From Gordionus sp. m RMFG-2023 (taxonomy: Eukaryota > Nematomorpha > Gordioida > Chordodea > Parachordodidae): 64,000 bases of DNA. Shown in pieces: positions 45,801-55,435 of the stretch. The notes below the pieces were generated by a model that worked only from the letters and a program-made list of their open reading frames with translations, was not told where the DNA came from and made no database searches. Each line of letters starts with the position of its first letter. The first letter of the stretch is position 1. The DNA lies in NCBI RefSeq assembly GCF_954871325.1, contig NC_088777.1, positions 43,501,366 to 43,565,365 on the forward strand, given 5' to 3'. The translations under genes were made by a program, and so were the position numbers.

Positions 45801-48800
45801 CTAGAGGTCTGCAAGGTAATTTTTTCACGGCCCGAACCCTAATTTTTTAAAAAAATTTTGTCCCAGAGCATACATATTTAGATCCAACCCGAGCCCAACT
45901 AAAAATCCTTTTCTAATTTGAGTTTAAAGGTATCGGTCTGATTCATTTATCTTTCTTTTGTCATCAAACTATTTTGAGTCAAATGGCAAATTTTTTTTCC
46001 TAAAATTTATCATTAAAATATTTTACATAGTAATTGGTTTTAATTAATATTTACATATATATTTCTCTGAACTTTAAAGGCAAAGGTAATTGTTTTATTT
46101 AAAATATTTTACATAATTAATATTTACATATATATTTTTCTAGAAAATTGTAAAATAAAGAACAATATTGGCAAGATTCTATATTAGTATTATCAAATAT
46201 TTTTCTGAACCAGGCAAAGGTAATTGTATTAATTAAAATATTTTACATAATTAATATTTACATATATATTTTTCTAGAAAATTGTAAAATAAAGAACAAT
46301 ATTAGCAAGATTTTATATTAGTATTATCAAATATTTTTCTGAACCTCAAAAGCAAACAACAAATATTTTTCTGAACCTTAAAGGCAAAGGTAATTGATTT
46401 TAATGTCATTTATTATTTTCTAGAAAATTGTAAAATAAAGTACAATATTAGCAATTATTCTCAACTTAGTATTAGCAAGATTCTATCTTAGTATTAGCAA
46501 ATATTTTTCTGAACCTTAAAGGCAAAGGTAATTGGTTTTAATGATGCATGGCAAATTTTTTTTTCTAAAATTTTTCATATATCTTTTAGAATTTTAACAA
46601 CATTTGAACACATATGGATAAAATTAGGTATATTTCTATTTTCTAAGAAATCATTATATATATTAATCTTTTAGAATTTTCACAACATTAGAACATTAGA
46701 AGAACAATAATTATGGTAAATTATTTATATTTTCTAATAGATATCATTTTATATTTATAACAATCTTTTAGAATTTTTTAAATAATGACACCTTCTACAT
46801 ATAGAAAGTCAAGTTATTATAAAAGTAAAATATATTTTACCTGTATTTCTCCAACCTGTCCTGGGAAAGGTTATACAGTAAATAACCTATTTACTGAAAC
46901 AGCAGCATGCAATGGTAAATTATTTAATATATAAGATGTGATTTATTGTTTTCTAGATATTTGCAAATATTTGAGTGGAAGAAGAGGAAGTATTTTATAA
47001 AATAATTTTTAAATTTTATTATAAATATTTAATCAAATTTTTCTTAATATATTATCTTTTAAATTTTATTATAAATATTTAATCAAAATTTTTTAATACA
47101 TTTTTCCTTAAGTCACGACATTAGTGCCTCCTTTGATAGATCCTCCACAAGAAGCTGGTGACAGTGATGTGGGGATTTCTGGGAACTTGTTGAAGGAAAG
47201 TCAAGAGGCTCTCCCTTCCATGTTCAATCCGACACTAGAAGCTCAAGATAGTGATGTGGAGAATTCTGCAATCTTGTTGGAGGAAAGTCAAGAGGCTCTC
47301 CCTTCCATGTTCAATCCGACACTAGAAGCTCAAGATAGTGATGTGAGGAATTCTGCGATCTTGTTGGAGGAAAGTCAAGAGGCTCCGCCTTCTTTGATTA
47401 ATCATACAGAAGAAGATGGAGAGAGTGGCCTCCCTCTTGCCATAAGTCTGCGATAAAATCTTTTAAAATCAGGATAAAATCGACTATATGCTGTCAACCT
47501 ATTACCCAGTATACGTCTTAAAATATATTGACAATAGTGAAAGTAGCATCCCTTGACAGAAATGGTAGAAAAAACTTCTTCGAGTGCTGTAAGTACTCCC
47601 ATTTCAAAATCTATAAGTGCTTTAGGAGGAGAAAATAATATTCTTATAGATCGACAATAGTTTTTTAAAAGATTCAACATTTTTAGATACGTTTCTTTGT
47701 TTTTATTTGGCAATAATATATAAGCGCATTTCGTCTAAAAATGGTAAAAGAGGGAGACCACTCTCTCCATCTTCTTCTGTATGATTAATCAAAGAAGGCA
47801 GAGCCTCTTGACTTTCCTCCAACAAGATCGCAGAATCCCCACATCACTATCTTGAGCTTCTAGTGTCGGATTGAACATGGAAGGGAGAGCCTCTTGACTT
47901 TCCTCCAACAAGATCGCAGAATTCCCCACATCAAGTAATGGCGATACCCTTCTTAACCGAAAATGATATACTGGATTATGTTAACTTTTCACTTTTTAAC
48001 TATCCACTTAAAGATCTTCATAAAAAATATTTAAAAAATAAAAACATTTAATTGTACTATAAAATTATTTATTTTTTATTAGTGTTGACATTGAAACGCC
48101 AAATAACGATGTACTCTCTAAAACCATTTCAAAAATTACATTTTCTAAGTGTAAGCTATTGTGGAATAAAATGGGGGCGATCTTCAAACTCTGCAGCCAT
48201 TTTTAAGGGAAGCATGGGAAAGAACTCTTTTTATAATGCCTAGAAATTAATAGATAGTCTTAATAAGGATAATTGCATATGAGACTCTTATAATAAATCT
48301 GAATTACAAATTTTTCAGATAAAGACAAGTCGTTCAACGCGCGTTCCTTTTTAAGGCAACCGTAATGGGTTCCTTTTTTCAGATGTAACGAGTAAACGCG
48401 TTTCTTTTTTGTAGTAACGTTTACAGCACTAGAAATAATTAAACAATTTTAATATGATATACTGGATTATGTTAACTTTTCAATTTTTAACTATCCACTT
48501 AAAGATCTTGATAAATATATACACATTCCACTATCAATGTAAAATTTATTTTAGCTTAGAATCAGATGGGTTCAGAAATTTCAGATTAATCTTTTACACC
48601 TGACAATTAACATAAGCCAGATTGTCTACATTCTGTTATTAACAAAATTCATTTATATTAATTAATTAATTAATTATTATAAATTATTTTAGCGATGATT
48701 ATATATTTAAATACATTCTTCCTATATTTTATTTTATTAAAAATTAGTTTATATATATTTAAATATTACTTTATATTTATGTATAATTTAATATTACTTT

Positions 48801-51800
48801 ATATATATATTTAAATATTATTTTAGATATATTTAAATATTTTATATTTAATTAAATATTCATAAATATATATTGCATAAATTATAATATAAATATTTTA
48901 AAATTTAAATGTTAAATGTGTCTTGTTTGTATTCACCATCTTTCTTTTTTTTGACTCTAAATCAGCTGTGATCGAGTTTAAATATTAATAATCATATTTT
49001 AATAAAAATTTACATATGAAAAATATTTAAAAAAAGAATAAAAATAATTTGCATGAAAAAAATTTACATATCAATATCAGTTTTTCTGATTGACATTTTT
49101 GTGAAACAAAAGATATTTGTATTTTTTGGGTCGGGTCGGACATATTTTACAACCCAACCCAGGGGAAATTTCTTCAATGTCCGAACCCGGGGTCGTCCTT
49201 TGAACAGCAAGTGCAAACCAGCTAGCGCGAATTAAGGCGTAGGTAATATTTATTGGCTAGAATTCCGATTTCGCCATTTTTAAAAATCAGGATTTCTAAC
49301 AATACGAATAAATAAAACAAATAAGATAAATCAAAGAAAATTCAATAATATCAGACATGTAAGAATAAAACCCGGATAGTATTATTAATTTAAAATGTTA
49401 TATTCATTATTAATGTGCTTAGTTATAAAATATAGACAAAGCATTATTGAAATTTCTTTTATTATTTCTTTTGTTATTTTAATTATTTTTGCAAATATTA
49501 TAATGTTATATGAATGGGTTTGAATTTAATCGTCAATATGTTTCATTAAATCATCACAACACTGTAATGTGTATAAAAACTAATTTAAATTATGGCCATT
49601 TTTATTAAGCTTGGAACAGAACAATAAAAGAAAGCTTTATTAAAACGTCAAATACCAATTAATACATAAATATCCTCACAATATCTTACTGTAAAAGTTT
49701 ATTTAAACGTTAAAGCCAATTAATATGAATCATGAAATTAAAAGTATCATGATATGGTTTCCCAAAAAAATTTTTTTTAAATGATTATTAACGCGTGATT
49801 AATGATAAAATAAAAGTATCACGATATAAGTTCTCAAGATAACTGAAAAATACAAATTACCTAACATATAGTGATGAAGCAAAATTATCATGATAACGTT
49901 TTAAAAATAAATTTAAAAATTCATAATAAAAAAATACAACCTTGGAGTGGGGGGAATGGGATTGTCTTTAAATATTTTAACATAATAGTTTGGACCAATA
50001 TTTAATAACCATAAAAAACTCTATAAAAATATTTAGGATCGGACCATTTTTTAAAATCATGTTCCAAATTGATAGTAAGTTAGTTAAAACAGAAAAATTT
50101 GTGAAATATTTTCCTTAAAATAATGTTTATATTTTATAATGATTTATGTTAGTGATGTACATTGAGCCTAATATTACAAGCCCAAATCTTGTCCACCCAT
50201 CCCAATCTTTAACGAATTTTTTTTTAATTTATCCCAAAGAGCCCAGTTTGAAATAAAAATTATTATTTGTCATTCTGGTTTAAAATTATATAGTATTTTT
50301 TTTATAAAATTAATATTCTATACCTAAAAAAATATTGCCCATTGTTTCTTGCAAAATTTAAAATAGCCAGAATTTTAAAAAAAATTATTTAAGAGAGATT
50401 TGGCAAATAGATGTCCATCAAGCTTTTTAACAATATTAGGCCAAACCCAGCCTGACCAATTTTTCTAAAATAGGTCTGGCCCAAAACACTTTTAGACACA
50501 TATCCCTAATTCACACAATCATTGGTAATCAGATAGCAATGCCTAGGCAAAATTTTATTGCTAATAAAATTATCAGAGACCTGAGGCAGGGCCCTAAGCC
50601 CATCCCGTATTTTAATTATTTAATATAACCTGACCAGGCCTAAATATTTTTTAAAAATTGGTCCAGTTCAGGTATTTTTTTTAAAAGATAGCAAGGCCAG
50701 GCTATATATTATAAAATAAAATATTTTAAATCACCATTATTAGCTATAAAAGTTAATAGAATTTTTTTTAAAATATCTGGGCCAGGCTTGAAAATATAAA
50801 ACTGGGCCTGACAGGAAAAAAATCAGGGTAGGGTTGAAAATTTTTTGAGTAAGGAAAATAGTACTGCAGGCTGATATTTATAAAATATAAGATAGTGTCT
50901 ATAAGAGTAGAAAATAATTTAATAGCAAAACATTTGGATCATCCTAGATATAAAACATTTTTACTCTCTATCCCCTAAAAATCTATCCACACTTCCTTAG
51001 GATATATGGAGTTCCTACACTTTCCCCTTTATAAACATGATCAGATATATGAAGCCAGCCTAGACAAAGAAACTATCCAAAATATTCTTATTTGTTAAAG
51101 AGTAAAATTTAGGTTATTCCTAGTGCAGGCTGAAAAAAATTAAAATTGAGGCCCAGCTCAGTCTAGAAAAAAAAAAATTTTACCCCAGGCAGAGAGTATT
51201 TTTAAAACAATAGACCCAAACCCCAATCTTTACTTTTTTGCATAAATTAAGAATAATTTGACTTTATATCTTAAAACAGGGGGCTTAGAGTGAACTAAAT
51301 TGTTATATAGAAATGAACATTTATACCAAATGAGATAAAGGAGCAAACAAAACCTATATAACTTTATTTAAACCGGTTTAAAAAAACGTTATTTTGTATA
51401 TAAATGGTAATTTAATACCATATATTCAATATATTTGATGCTTTCTCTATGGAGATTATATATTTTTTTTTGGTATTTTAATTATAATAAGAAATAAAAT
51501 ATAAATTAATCCATTTAATTAATCAGATTAATTGCATTCTTTCTTTCTAAACTTGCATTCAATTTGATACAACTAAATGGGTCATTTAATAATGAGTTAC
51601 AGTGGAAAATGATTTTCTTTCAAATATTTATTTTTAATCTTTGTCCACTCATATTTTTATCAAATATTATATTATAGTTGCATCTCACTCTATATCTTCA
51701 TTTAAGTAAAATTTGATATAAATATTACAAAAGTTTTTGAAGCTTAACTTTTATAACTTTTTTTAAAACTGTAACTAAACCATAACCTATATTATTTTTT

Positions 51801-52193
51801 CTGCCCTTGAAAATATCAGATATAAGCATTTATCATCAAAAGAACTAGTTAATGGCGATGCATATGTATAAATCTTTATTTTAATAATTTTTTTAAATAA
51901 AATCATTGGTAAAATAAATCATCACCTATTTGTCCAATAAATTCAATTTTTATTCCTTGATGTTCTAACTTACTACCAGGTTTTTTCAACGTTATATTAA
52001 CCTAAAATTAAATAGATTTAATTTAATAAAAAAAACATACCTTTCCTGATATTGTTTCTCCATCAAAAAACAGATATAATTTTTCTTTTTTACCATCTGT
52101 TTTGAAATCAATACATTTTCTGTTATCAATATTGTCTAAGACAATATCAATATCTGCACCTTGTCTAATACCTACACCTTGGAGTAATGTATC
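33859..52193 (-). CDS. VPS26: VPS26 retromer subunit, eight located exons over 18.3 kb
   Basis: Minus-strand exons: 52193-52041, 52001-51926, 45240-45084, 45031-44867, 42988-42882, 42592-42524, 37767-37625, 33933-33859. All are GT-AG with matching phases, giving 314 residues (human VPS26A 327). VPS26 is the arrestin-fold subunit of retromer, which recycles cargo from endosomes. Matching stretches are GADIDIVLDN, ISGKVNITLKKPGSKLEHQG, SYMGINVRLRYFLRVTIERR, IKMEVGIEDCLHIEFEYNKS, YHLKDAIVGKIYFLLVRIKI, ESIPIRLFLSGYDLTPTMRD and EIILWRKGEKLRR. The initiator Met was not secured: it needs a short exon upstream of 52193 (ATG/GTAGAT near 52230 is a candidate). The 6.7-kb and 4.7-kb introns hold MULE, RTE and MITE insertions, and the 3.7-kb last intron holds an LTR fossil. 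The coding exons are undamaged, so the gene is probably active. Confidence 0.93.
34362..37365 (-). mobile_element. broken Ty3/Gypsy-like LTR retrotransposon fossil
   Basis: Direct repeats of about 210 bp at 34362-34575 and 37157-37365 share CAAATAAATACATATACTTT and TTCGGTATCCGAGTTGGTTA, consistent with LTRs having TG...CA ends when read on the minus strand. A minus-strand integrase C-terminal segment (about 34900-35135) carries NTPNATTGKSPAEIMFGRR, a Ty3/Gypsy-type hallmark. Most of the internal region is gone, and a hAT element (35637-36868) is inserted. LTR divergence suggests an old copy. The element is clearly broken in many places. Confidence 0.75.
35637..36868 (+). mobile_element. hAT element with decayed BED zinc finger
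   Basis: TAGTGTTGTAAACGAACGCG and the inverse of GAACGCGTTCGATTTTTTTT...TTGCACTA are the ends. GAACGCGTTC palindromes recur several times near both ends. Flanks TAGTTTAC and AGCTTTAC are similar. At 36066-36151 the plus strand encodes HTKCKM and SSGFNLKRHL, a BED finger (C-x2-C ... H) split by a one-base shift. It sits inside the LTR fossil, so it is younger than that element. Length 1.23 kb. Confidence 0.75.
38525..41735 (+). mobile_element. RTE-type LINE with PHD-like zinc finger, decayed
   Basis: The element lies in VPS26 intron 6-7, opposite to the gene. An APE-type endonuclease starts with VVTWNVGSMTGRAGEVV (38550) and continues through GDLNGHVGASSEGYEGVHGG and INQHRLVVGDL (38894-39361). 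Reverse transcriptase pieces follow: QFGFTSGKGTTDEIFVVRQM, FVDLEKAFDRVP, LHQGSVLSPLLFILVMD and LNADDLVLMA, where the catalytic YADD reads NADD. After RT comes a C4-H-C3-type finger (CGVCGKGVARNSIQCTRC, WVHNRC, FICRTCMKG) and the RTE tail RLRWFGHVERM. Several frame breaks and stops split it, so it is inactive. A hAT MITE (41423-41640) interrupts the tail. It ends in a GAA-rich repeat near 41715-41735. Residual identity to family motifs is high, suggesting moderate age. Confidence 0.9.
41423..41640. mobile_element. hAT MITE (TAGTGTTGTTAAA family) inserted in the LINE
   Basis: TAGTGTTGTTAAACGGCTCG and CGAGCCTTTTAACAACACTA are the inverted ends. The 8-mers CTCAGGAC (41415-41422) and CTCATGAC (41641-41648) match at 7 of 8. 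Removing it restores the LINE reading DAQD-RQKW. This is the best-preserved copy of the family and defines its hAT-type ends. 218 bp. Confidence 0.9.
41760..42500. other. VPS26 intron, AT-rich, no recognised feature
   Basis: Between the LINE and VPS26 exon 42592-42524 I see no gene or repeat. Confidence 0.4.
43269..43286. repeat. homopolymer G tract
   Basis: About 18 consecutive G bases in an intron of an AT-rich gene. Unusual locally; its length is prone to assembly error. Confidence 0.8.
43740..44265 (-). pseudogene. decayed LINE endonuclease remnant in VPS26 intron
   Basis: Minus-strand frames read EYFEHSDPKEIYTRFNSYYN then SWSQIDCFICS, followed by FNSDHKIVIC, the SDHxxV motif that closes LINE apurinic endonucleases, and further on LWKNTSEIFIKLAANSLP. 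Stops and frame changes separate them. The order (endonuclease end, then linker) suits a non-LTR retrotransposon of a different clade from the RTE copy, but the clade is not determined. Confidence 0.45.
45304..45605. mobile_element. GC-worded MITE in VPS26 intron 2
   Basis: GCATTGGGCCCAATTTTCC, CCCGGCAC and CGAGCTCGAATT, TAGGCTCGGTCC give the usual layout. A second partial copy follows at 45804-45900 (AGAGGTCTGCAAGGTAATTT, CACGGCCCGAACCC). Confidence 0.45.
46000..46545. repeat. tandem repeat, about 140-bp unit
   Basis: The word GCAAAGGTAATTG recurs at about 46082, 46207, 46386 and 46523. Between them are shared TTTCTAGAAAATTGTAAAAT, AAGAACAATATT-GCAAGATT and TCAAATATTTTTCTGAACC. Unit length varies by internal deletions. 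It is non-coding and lies in VPS26 intron 2. Confidence 0.75.
47124..47945 (-). mobile_element. MULE (Mutator-like) element remnant with repeat-bearing arms
   Basis: A minus-strand frame (47713-47402) reads PPKALIDFEMGVLTALEEVF then KGCYFHYCQYILRRI. This matches the MULE/FLYWCH-associated transposase core (DxExAxxxAxxxxFP ... GCxFHxxQxxxR). It is flanked by inverted arms: 47395-47440 and 47745-47790 are reverse complements, and the complementarity continues through a tandem 87-bp unit. The left arm holds about three such units and the right arm two. Plus-strand translation of the left arm is a 29-residue repeat (ALPSMFNPTLEAQDSDV with ILLEESQE). Only about 100 residues of transposase remain. 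Confidence 0.7.
47201..47395 (+). repeat. 87-bp tandem repeat encoding a 29-residue unit
   Basis: TCAAGAGGCTCTCCCTTCCA starts at 47201 and 47288, with a diverged third start at 47375. The unit is a multiple of three and keeps an open frame across 110 codons (47124-47456), acidic and Ser/Pro-rich. An inverted version is at 47805-47930. Most likely part of the MULE element arms rather than a host exon. Confidence 0.75.
48340..48432. repeat. isolated right end of the TAGTGCTGTAAA hAT family
   Basis: GTTCAACGCGCGTTCC, GAGTAAACGCGTTTC and GTAGTAACGTTTACAGCACTAG match the right terminus of the element at 5633-7665. The sequences on either side (47975-48035 and 48452-48515) are direct repeats sharing ATACTGGATTATGTTAACTT and TATCCACTTAAAGATCTT. 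Confidence 0.6.
49110..49235. repeat. GC-worded repeat fragment
   Basis: TTGGGTCGGGTCGGAC, CAACCCAACCCAGG and CCGAACCCGGGGTCG fit the GC-worded MITE class; ends unclear. Confidence 0.35.
50155..50880. mobile_element. two adjacent GC-worded MITEs in VPS26 intron 2
   Basis: The first, 50155-50512, runs from TTAGTGATGTACATTGAGCC to the inverse end TTTTAGACACATATCCCTAA. The second, 50567-50880, starts TCAGAGACCTGAGGCAGGGC and contains repeated CTGACCAGGCC and GGGCCAGGC words. Both are non-coding. Remaining intron sequence to 51900 shows nothing else clear. Confidence 0.5.
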
Positions 52194-52435
52194 CTAAAAA
52201 AGAATAAATTTTGATTACTAAATAAAATCTACCATTATCAACGCGTTTTTAAATTTTAAAGGTAGGTGATATCATAGAATGTCAATCATAATTTTTTGCA
52301 AATTATCTAATGACGCAATCAATTTTTTTATAGCTACGTAAGAGATAGTAAACGATGTTTGTCTTGCCTGATATCCGATCCCGATTTAACACCCCCTCCT
52401 CACAAAAAATATGCCGAATGTTTTCCTTCAATTTT

Positions 52436-52654
52436 TTGATGTTAAACGGCTCGATTTGAGCCTACTTTTAAAAACGGCCAACTCAATATTTTATCCAGAA
52501 AATATTACTCAAGCCTGAAGATTTTGCTTATAGACGGCACAAAGGTCTAGACATCTATTAGGAAATCTAGAGCCTTAGGCAATATTTCTTTGGCTAAAAT
52601 AATAAGTTGGCCGTTTTTAAAAATCGGCTCAAAATGAACCGTTTAACAACACTG
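52436..52654. mobile_element. hAT MITE (TAGTGTTGTTAAA family) between VPS26 and NTH1
   Basis: GATGTTAAACGGCTCGATTT (left end slightly shortened) and GAACCGTTTAACAACACTG (right end). Internal words match the copy in the LINE. It occupies the short intergenic space between the divergent VPS26 and NTH1 genes, so it may lie near their promoters. Confidence 0.75.
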
Positions 52655-52872
52655 ATTTTTTCCGGCTGAAACAAAATTTATTATTTTTTTTTTACTATAT
52701 CTCATTTCTTTTATTTTTTAAAAATTATATATATTATGGATTTCCCTTTGGGGAGAATCAAACATATCGATATCTAGGCAACTAATATCAGTGTTACCAA
52801 AATTATTTTTGAAATACTGAGTTGAGGGTTCGGTTATATCACATTTTTTAAAAATATATTTTATCAAATTGA

Positions 52873-53861
52873 ATGAATTTTTCTATAAAAAAATCTATCA
52901 AACGTAAACATAAACATATTTCTATTATTTATGATCAAGATACTGTAGATAATAAAACTCAGAATATTGATGATATCAAGGATGTTAGTTGTAATTGTAA
53001 TTACCATATGATTATATTTTAAAGATTAATTACTAAGCTATGATAAAAAAATGGAAATTTTTGCATAAAAATATAATTCAAATGAGAAAAAATAGAAATG
53101 CACCAGTTGATAAATATGGAGCAGAATGCTTATCAGATAAAAAATTGGATTCAAAAGTAAAACATTTATCAAAATATAATTAAAATATTAACAGACACAA
53201 AGATTTCAAACTTTAGTTGCATTAATGTTGTCTAGTCAAACTAAAGATCAAATAACAGCTGAGGTGATGGGAAGAATAAATAGTTTAGGCTTGACTCCTT
53301 TTAAATTTAGCAAAATGTCACTTAAGGATATTCAAAATATTATTTATCCTATTGGATTTTATAAGGTTCATTTATAAAATATTTGATTTGAATTTTATTT
53401 TTCTTAGCAATACTTGTAATTTATTTATAAATTGTTTCTTACATTTTTTTAAATTTAATTAGAATCAAATATGAGAAAGGGGTTAACTCTATTTAATTTA
53501 TGTTAAATAATAACCTAATTTAGCCAATTTTTAAAACGACAAAATAAAGATTTTAGCCAAACAGGTTACCTAAGCTTTGAGATTTCACTAAAAGTGAGCC
53601 AGGAATGTTATAAATGTGATCAATATTATTATGTTATTAATATATTGTTTGTGGATAAACATATAAGGTTAAATCCAAGTATATATACTCAACCTCAAAT
53701 ATATTGCTAGAAAAATATGATGGAGATATACCCAACAATTTTAAAGACCTTTTGGAACTTCCTGGCGTAGGGCCTAAGATGGCTCTTTTAGCTATGAAAA
53801 TTGCATGGAATGAAACAGTGGGAATTGCAGTTGACACTCATGTTCATCGTCTATCAAATAG
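52873..53861 (+). CDS. NTH1: endonuclease III homolog (NTH1), 3' exons not found
   Basis: Plus-strand exons 52873-52990, 53038-53156, 53195-53365 and 53668-53861, GT-AG with matching phases, give 200 residues. NTH1 is a bifunctional DNA glycosylase/AP lyase that removes oxidised pyrimidines in the nucleus and mitochondria. Matches include [45 protein letters not shown], the helix-hairpin-helix [16 protein letters not shown] with the catalytic Lys, and [13 protein letters not shown] with the catalytic Asp. The N-terminal 40 residues are basic ([11 protein letters not shown]), possibly a targeting signal. The C-terminal part with the 4Fe-4S cysteines is missing. Read-through of exon 4 stops after FAYRFLYF. 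The gene either continues past the 54-61 kb elements or is truncated. Confidence 0.88.
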
Positions 53862-54004
53862 GTTTGCTTATAGATTTTTATATTTTTGAAATTAAAGAGT
53901 TTTTCAAAAATTGACAACCCTGACCTTTGGATATTATAAAATATTTTGAATAGATTTTTTCAATACCAAAAGTCAATATATCTTCAGGTGGATTGTAAAT
54001 TAGT

Positions 54005-54201
54005 TAGTGTTGTTAAACAGTTCGATTTATTAAAATAGCTAGCCCAATTTTTTTTCCAAAAAATACTCAAGATTGGAGATTCTGCTTATATATGGCAGAA
54101 AGGTTCGGGCATCTATTAACGAAATCTTCAAGCTTACATAATATTATTTTGGTTAAAATCTTGATTTAAAATGGGTTGAATCGAGCCGTTTAACAAGAGT
54201 A
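54005..54201. mobile_element. hAT MITE (TAGTGTTGTTAAA family)
   Basis: TAGTGTTGTTAAACAGTTCG and GAGCCGTTTAACAAGAGTA are the ends. The internal TACTCAAGATTGGAGATTC and ATGGCAGAAAGGTTCGGGC relate it to the copy at 52436. Located just after the last recognised NTH1 exon. Confidence 0.75.
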
Positions 54202-55435
54202 TAGATGAACATAAAAGGTGATTATTTTTGTAAATTTAGAATGAAAATATTGATGAAATCACTAATCTTTCATTTATTTAGATCAAGCATATTATAAATT
54301 GTATAAAATTTCTAAGGTAAATATTCTATACATATTGTAATATATTTACAACAAAATTAAATTTCTGCAATTTATAAAAAAAAGTCGCCTAATAAATGAT
54401 TTGAAAATATAACAAAAAAATAATACAACAGCCATCAAACTCTCGCCTTATAAATTTTTAATGTCCAGTTTTTAAGGTTTAAAATTTAAGAACGCCTGGT
54501 GGTAAAACATGAGATTGTCATTAAAATTGGAGGGGAGTAAAGAAGGCACTATCTTTAGAATAAAGTTAAAGGGGCTAGTGTTGTTAAACGGCTAAGCCGA
54601 GTCGACTTAGCTATGACTCGAGCCTAGTTTCTAGTCGATAAAACAGCTCAGACTCGAGTCGACTAAATGAGCCACATTAGTCGGCTCATTTAGTCGGCTC
54701 ACTTAGTCGGCTCGCTTAGTCGGCTCACTTAGTCGGCTCGCTTAGTCGGCTCACTTAGTGGACTCAGAGGTTAGCTTGAGTTTAATTTAAATTTAGAGTC
54801 AAAATTTATTTTTATGTTATTGAGATATTTTAAATAATAATGTAGAATTTTATTTATTTATTTATAGTGAATAATTTATTTTATTTATATTTAATGTTAA
54901 TATTTTATTATTATCAAACAAAAAATTTTTTTAACTTTTATTTCAAATATGTTTTGATCTTATAATAAAAATGGATTTATTTATTTGATTTTTTTTAAAT
55001 AAAAAAAAATTCATATTTTCGTCGAGCTAATTTTAAGCAAAAAATAATTTTTGAACAAAAATATTGAAACATATTTTGTTGATTGTTGATTTTTTATTAA
55101 TTTTTAACTTTTTTAAGAAATACTTTTGTTAATTTTATCATAAATAAATAATCTTTTAGGTCAAATCTTCTTTAGTTTTTTTATATTATTTTCATAAATA
55201 TATCTATATTTTAAGTTTATTATTAGAGGTGGCTTTTTCTAAATATTTTTTTAATAAATATATTTATATTTTAAGAATATTAAAAGAGGTGGTTTTTCTA
55301 AATTATTTTTTTATTAATATTTATGTCAAACTTTTTTTTAATGCCGCAATTGTCATATGCGTTATTTTTTAAGATTTTTGGACACAAAAGGGTTATAATA
55401 TAATTTATATTGTAAAGATATTATATTATAAATTC

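Noticed and set aside
53985-54003. Possible NTH1 exon start after TATCTTCAG (reading WIVN)
   Set aside because: It ends after four codons and lacks family residues.
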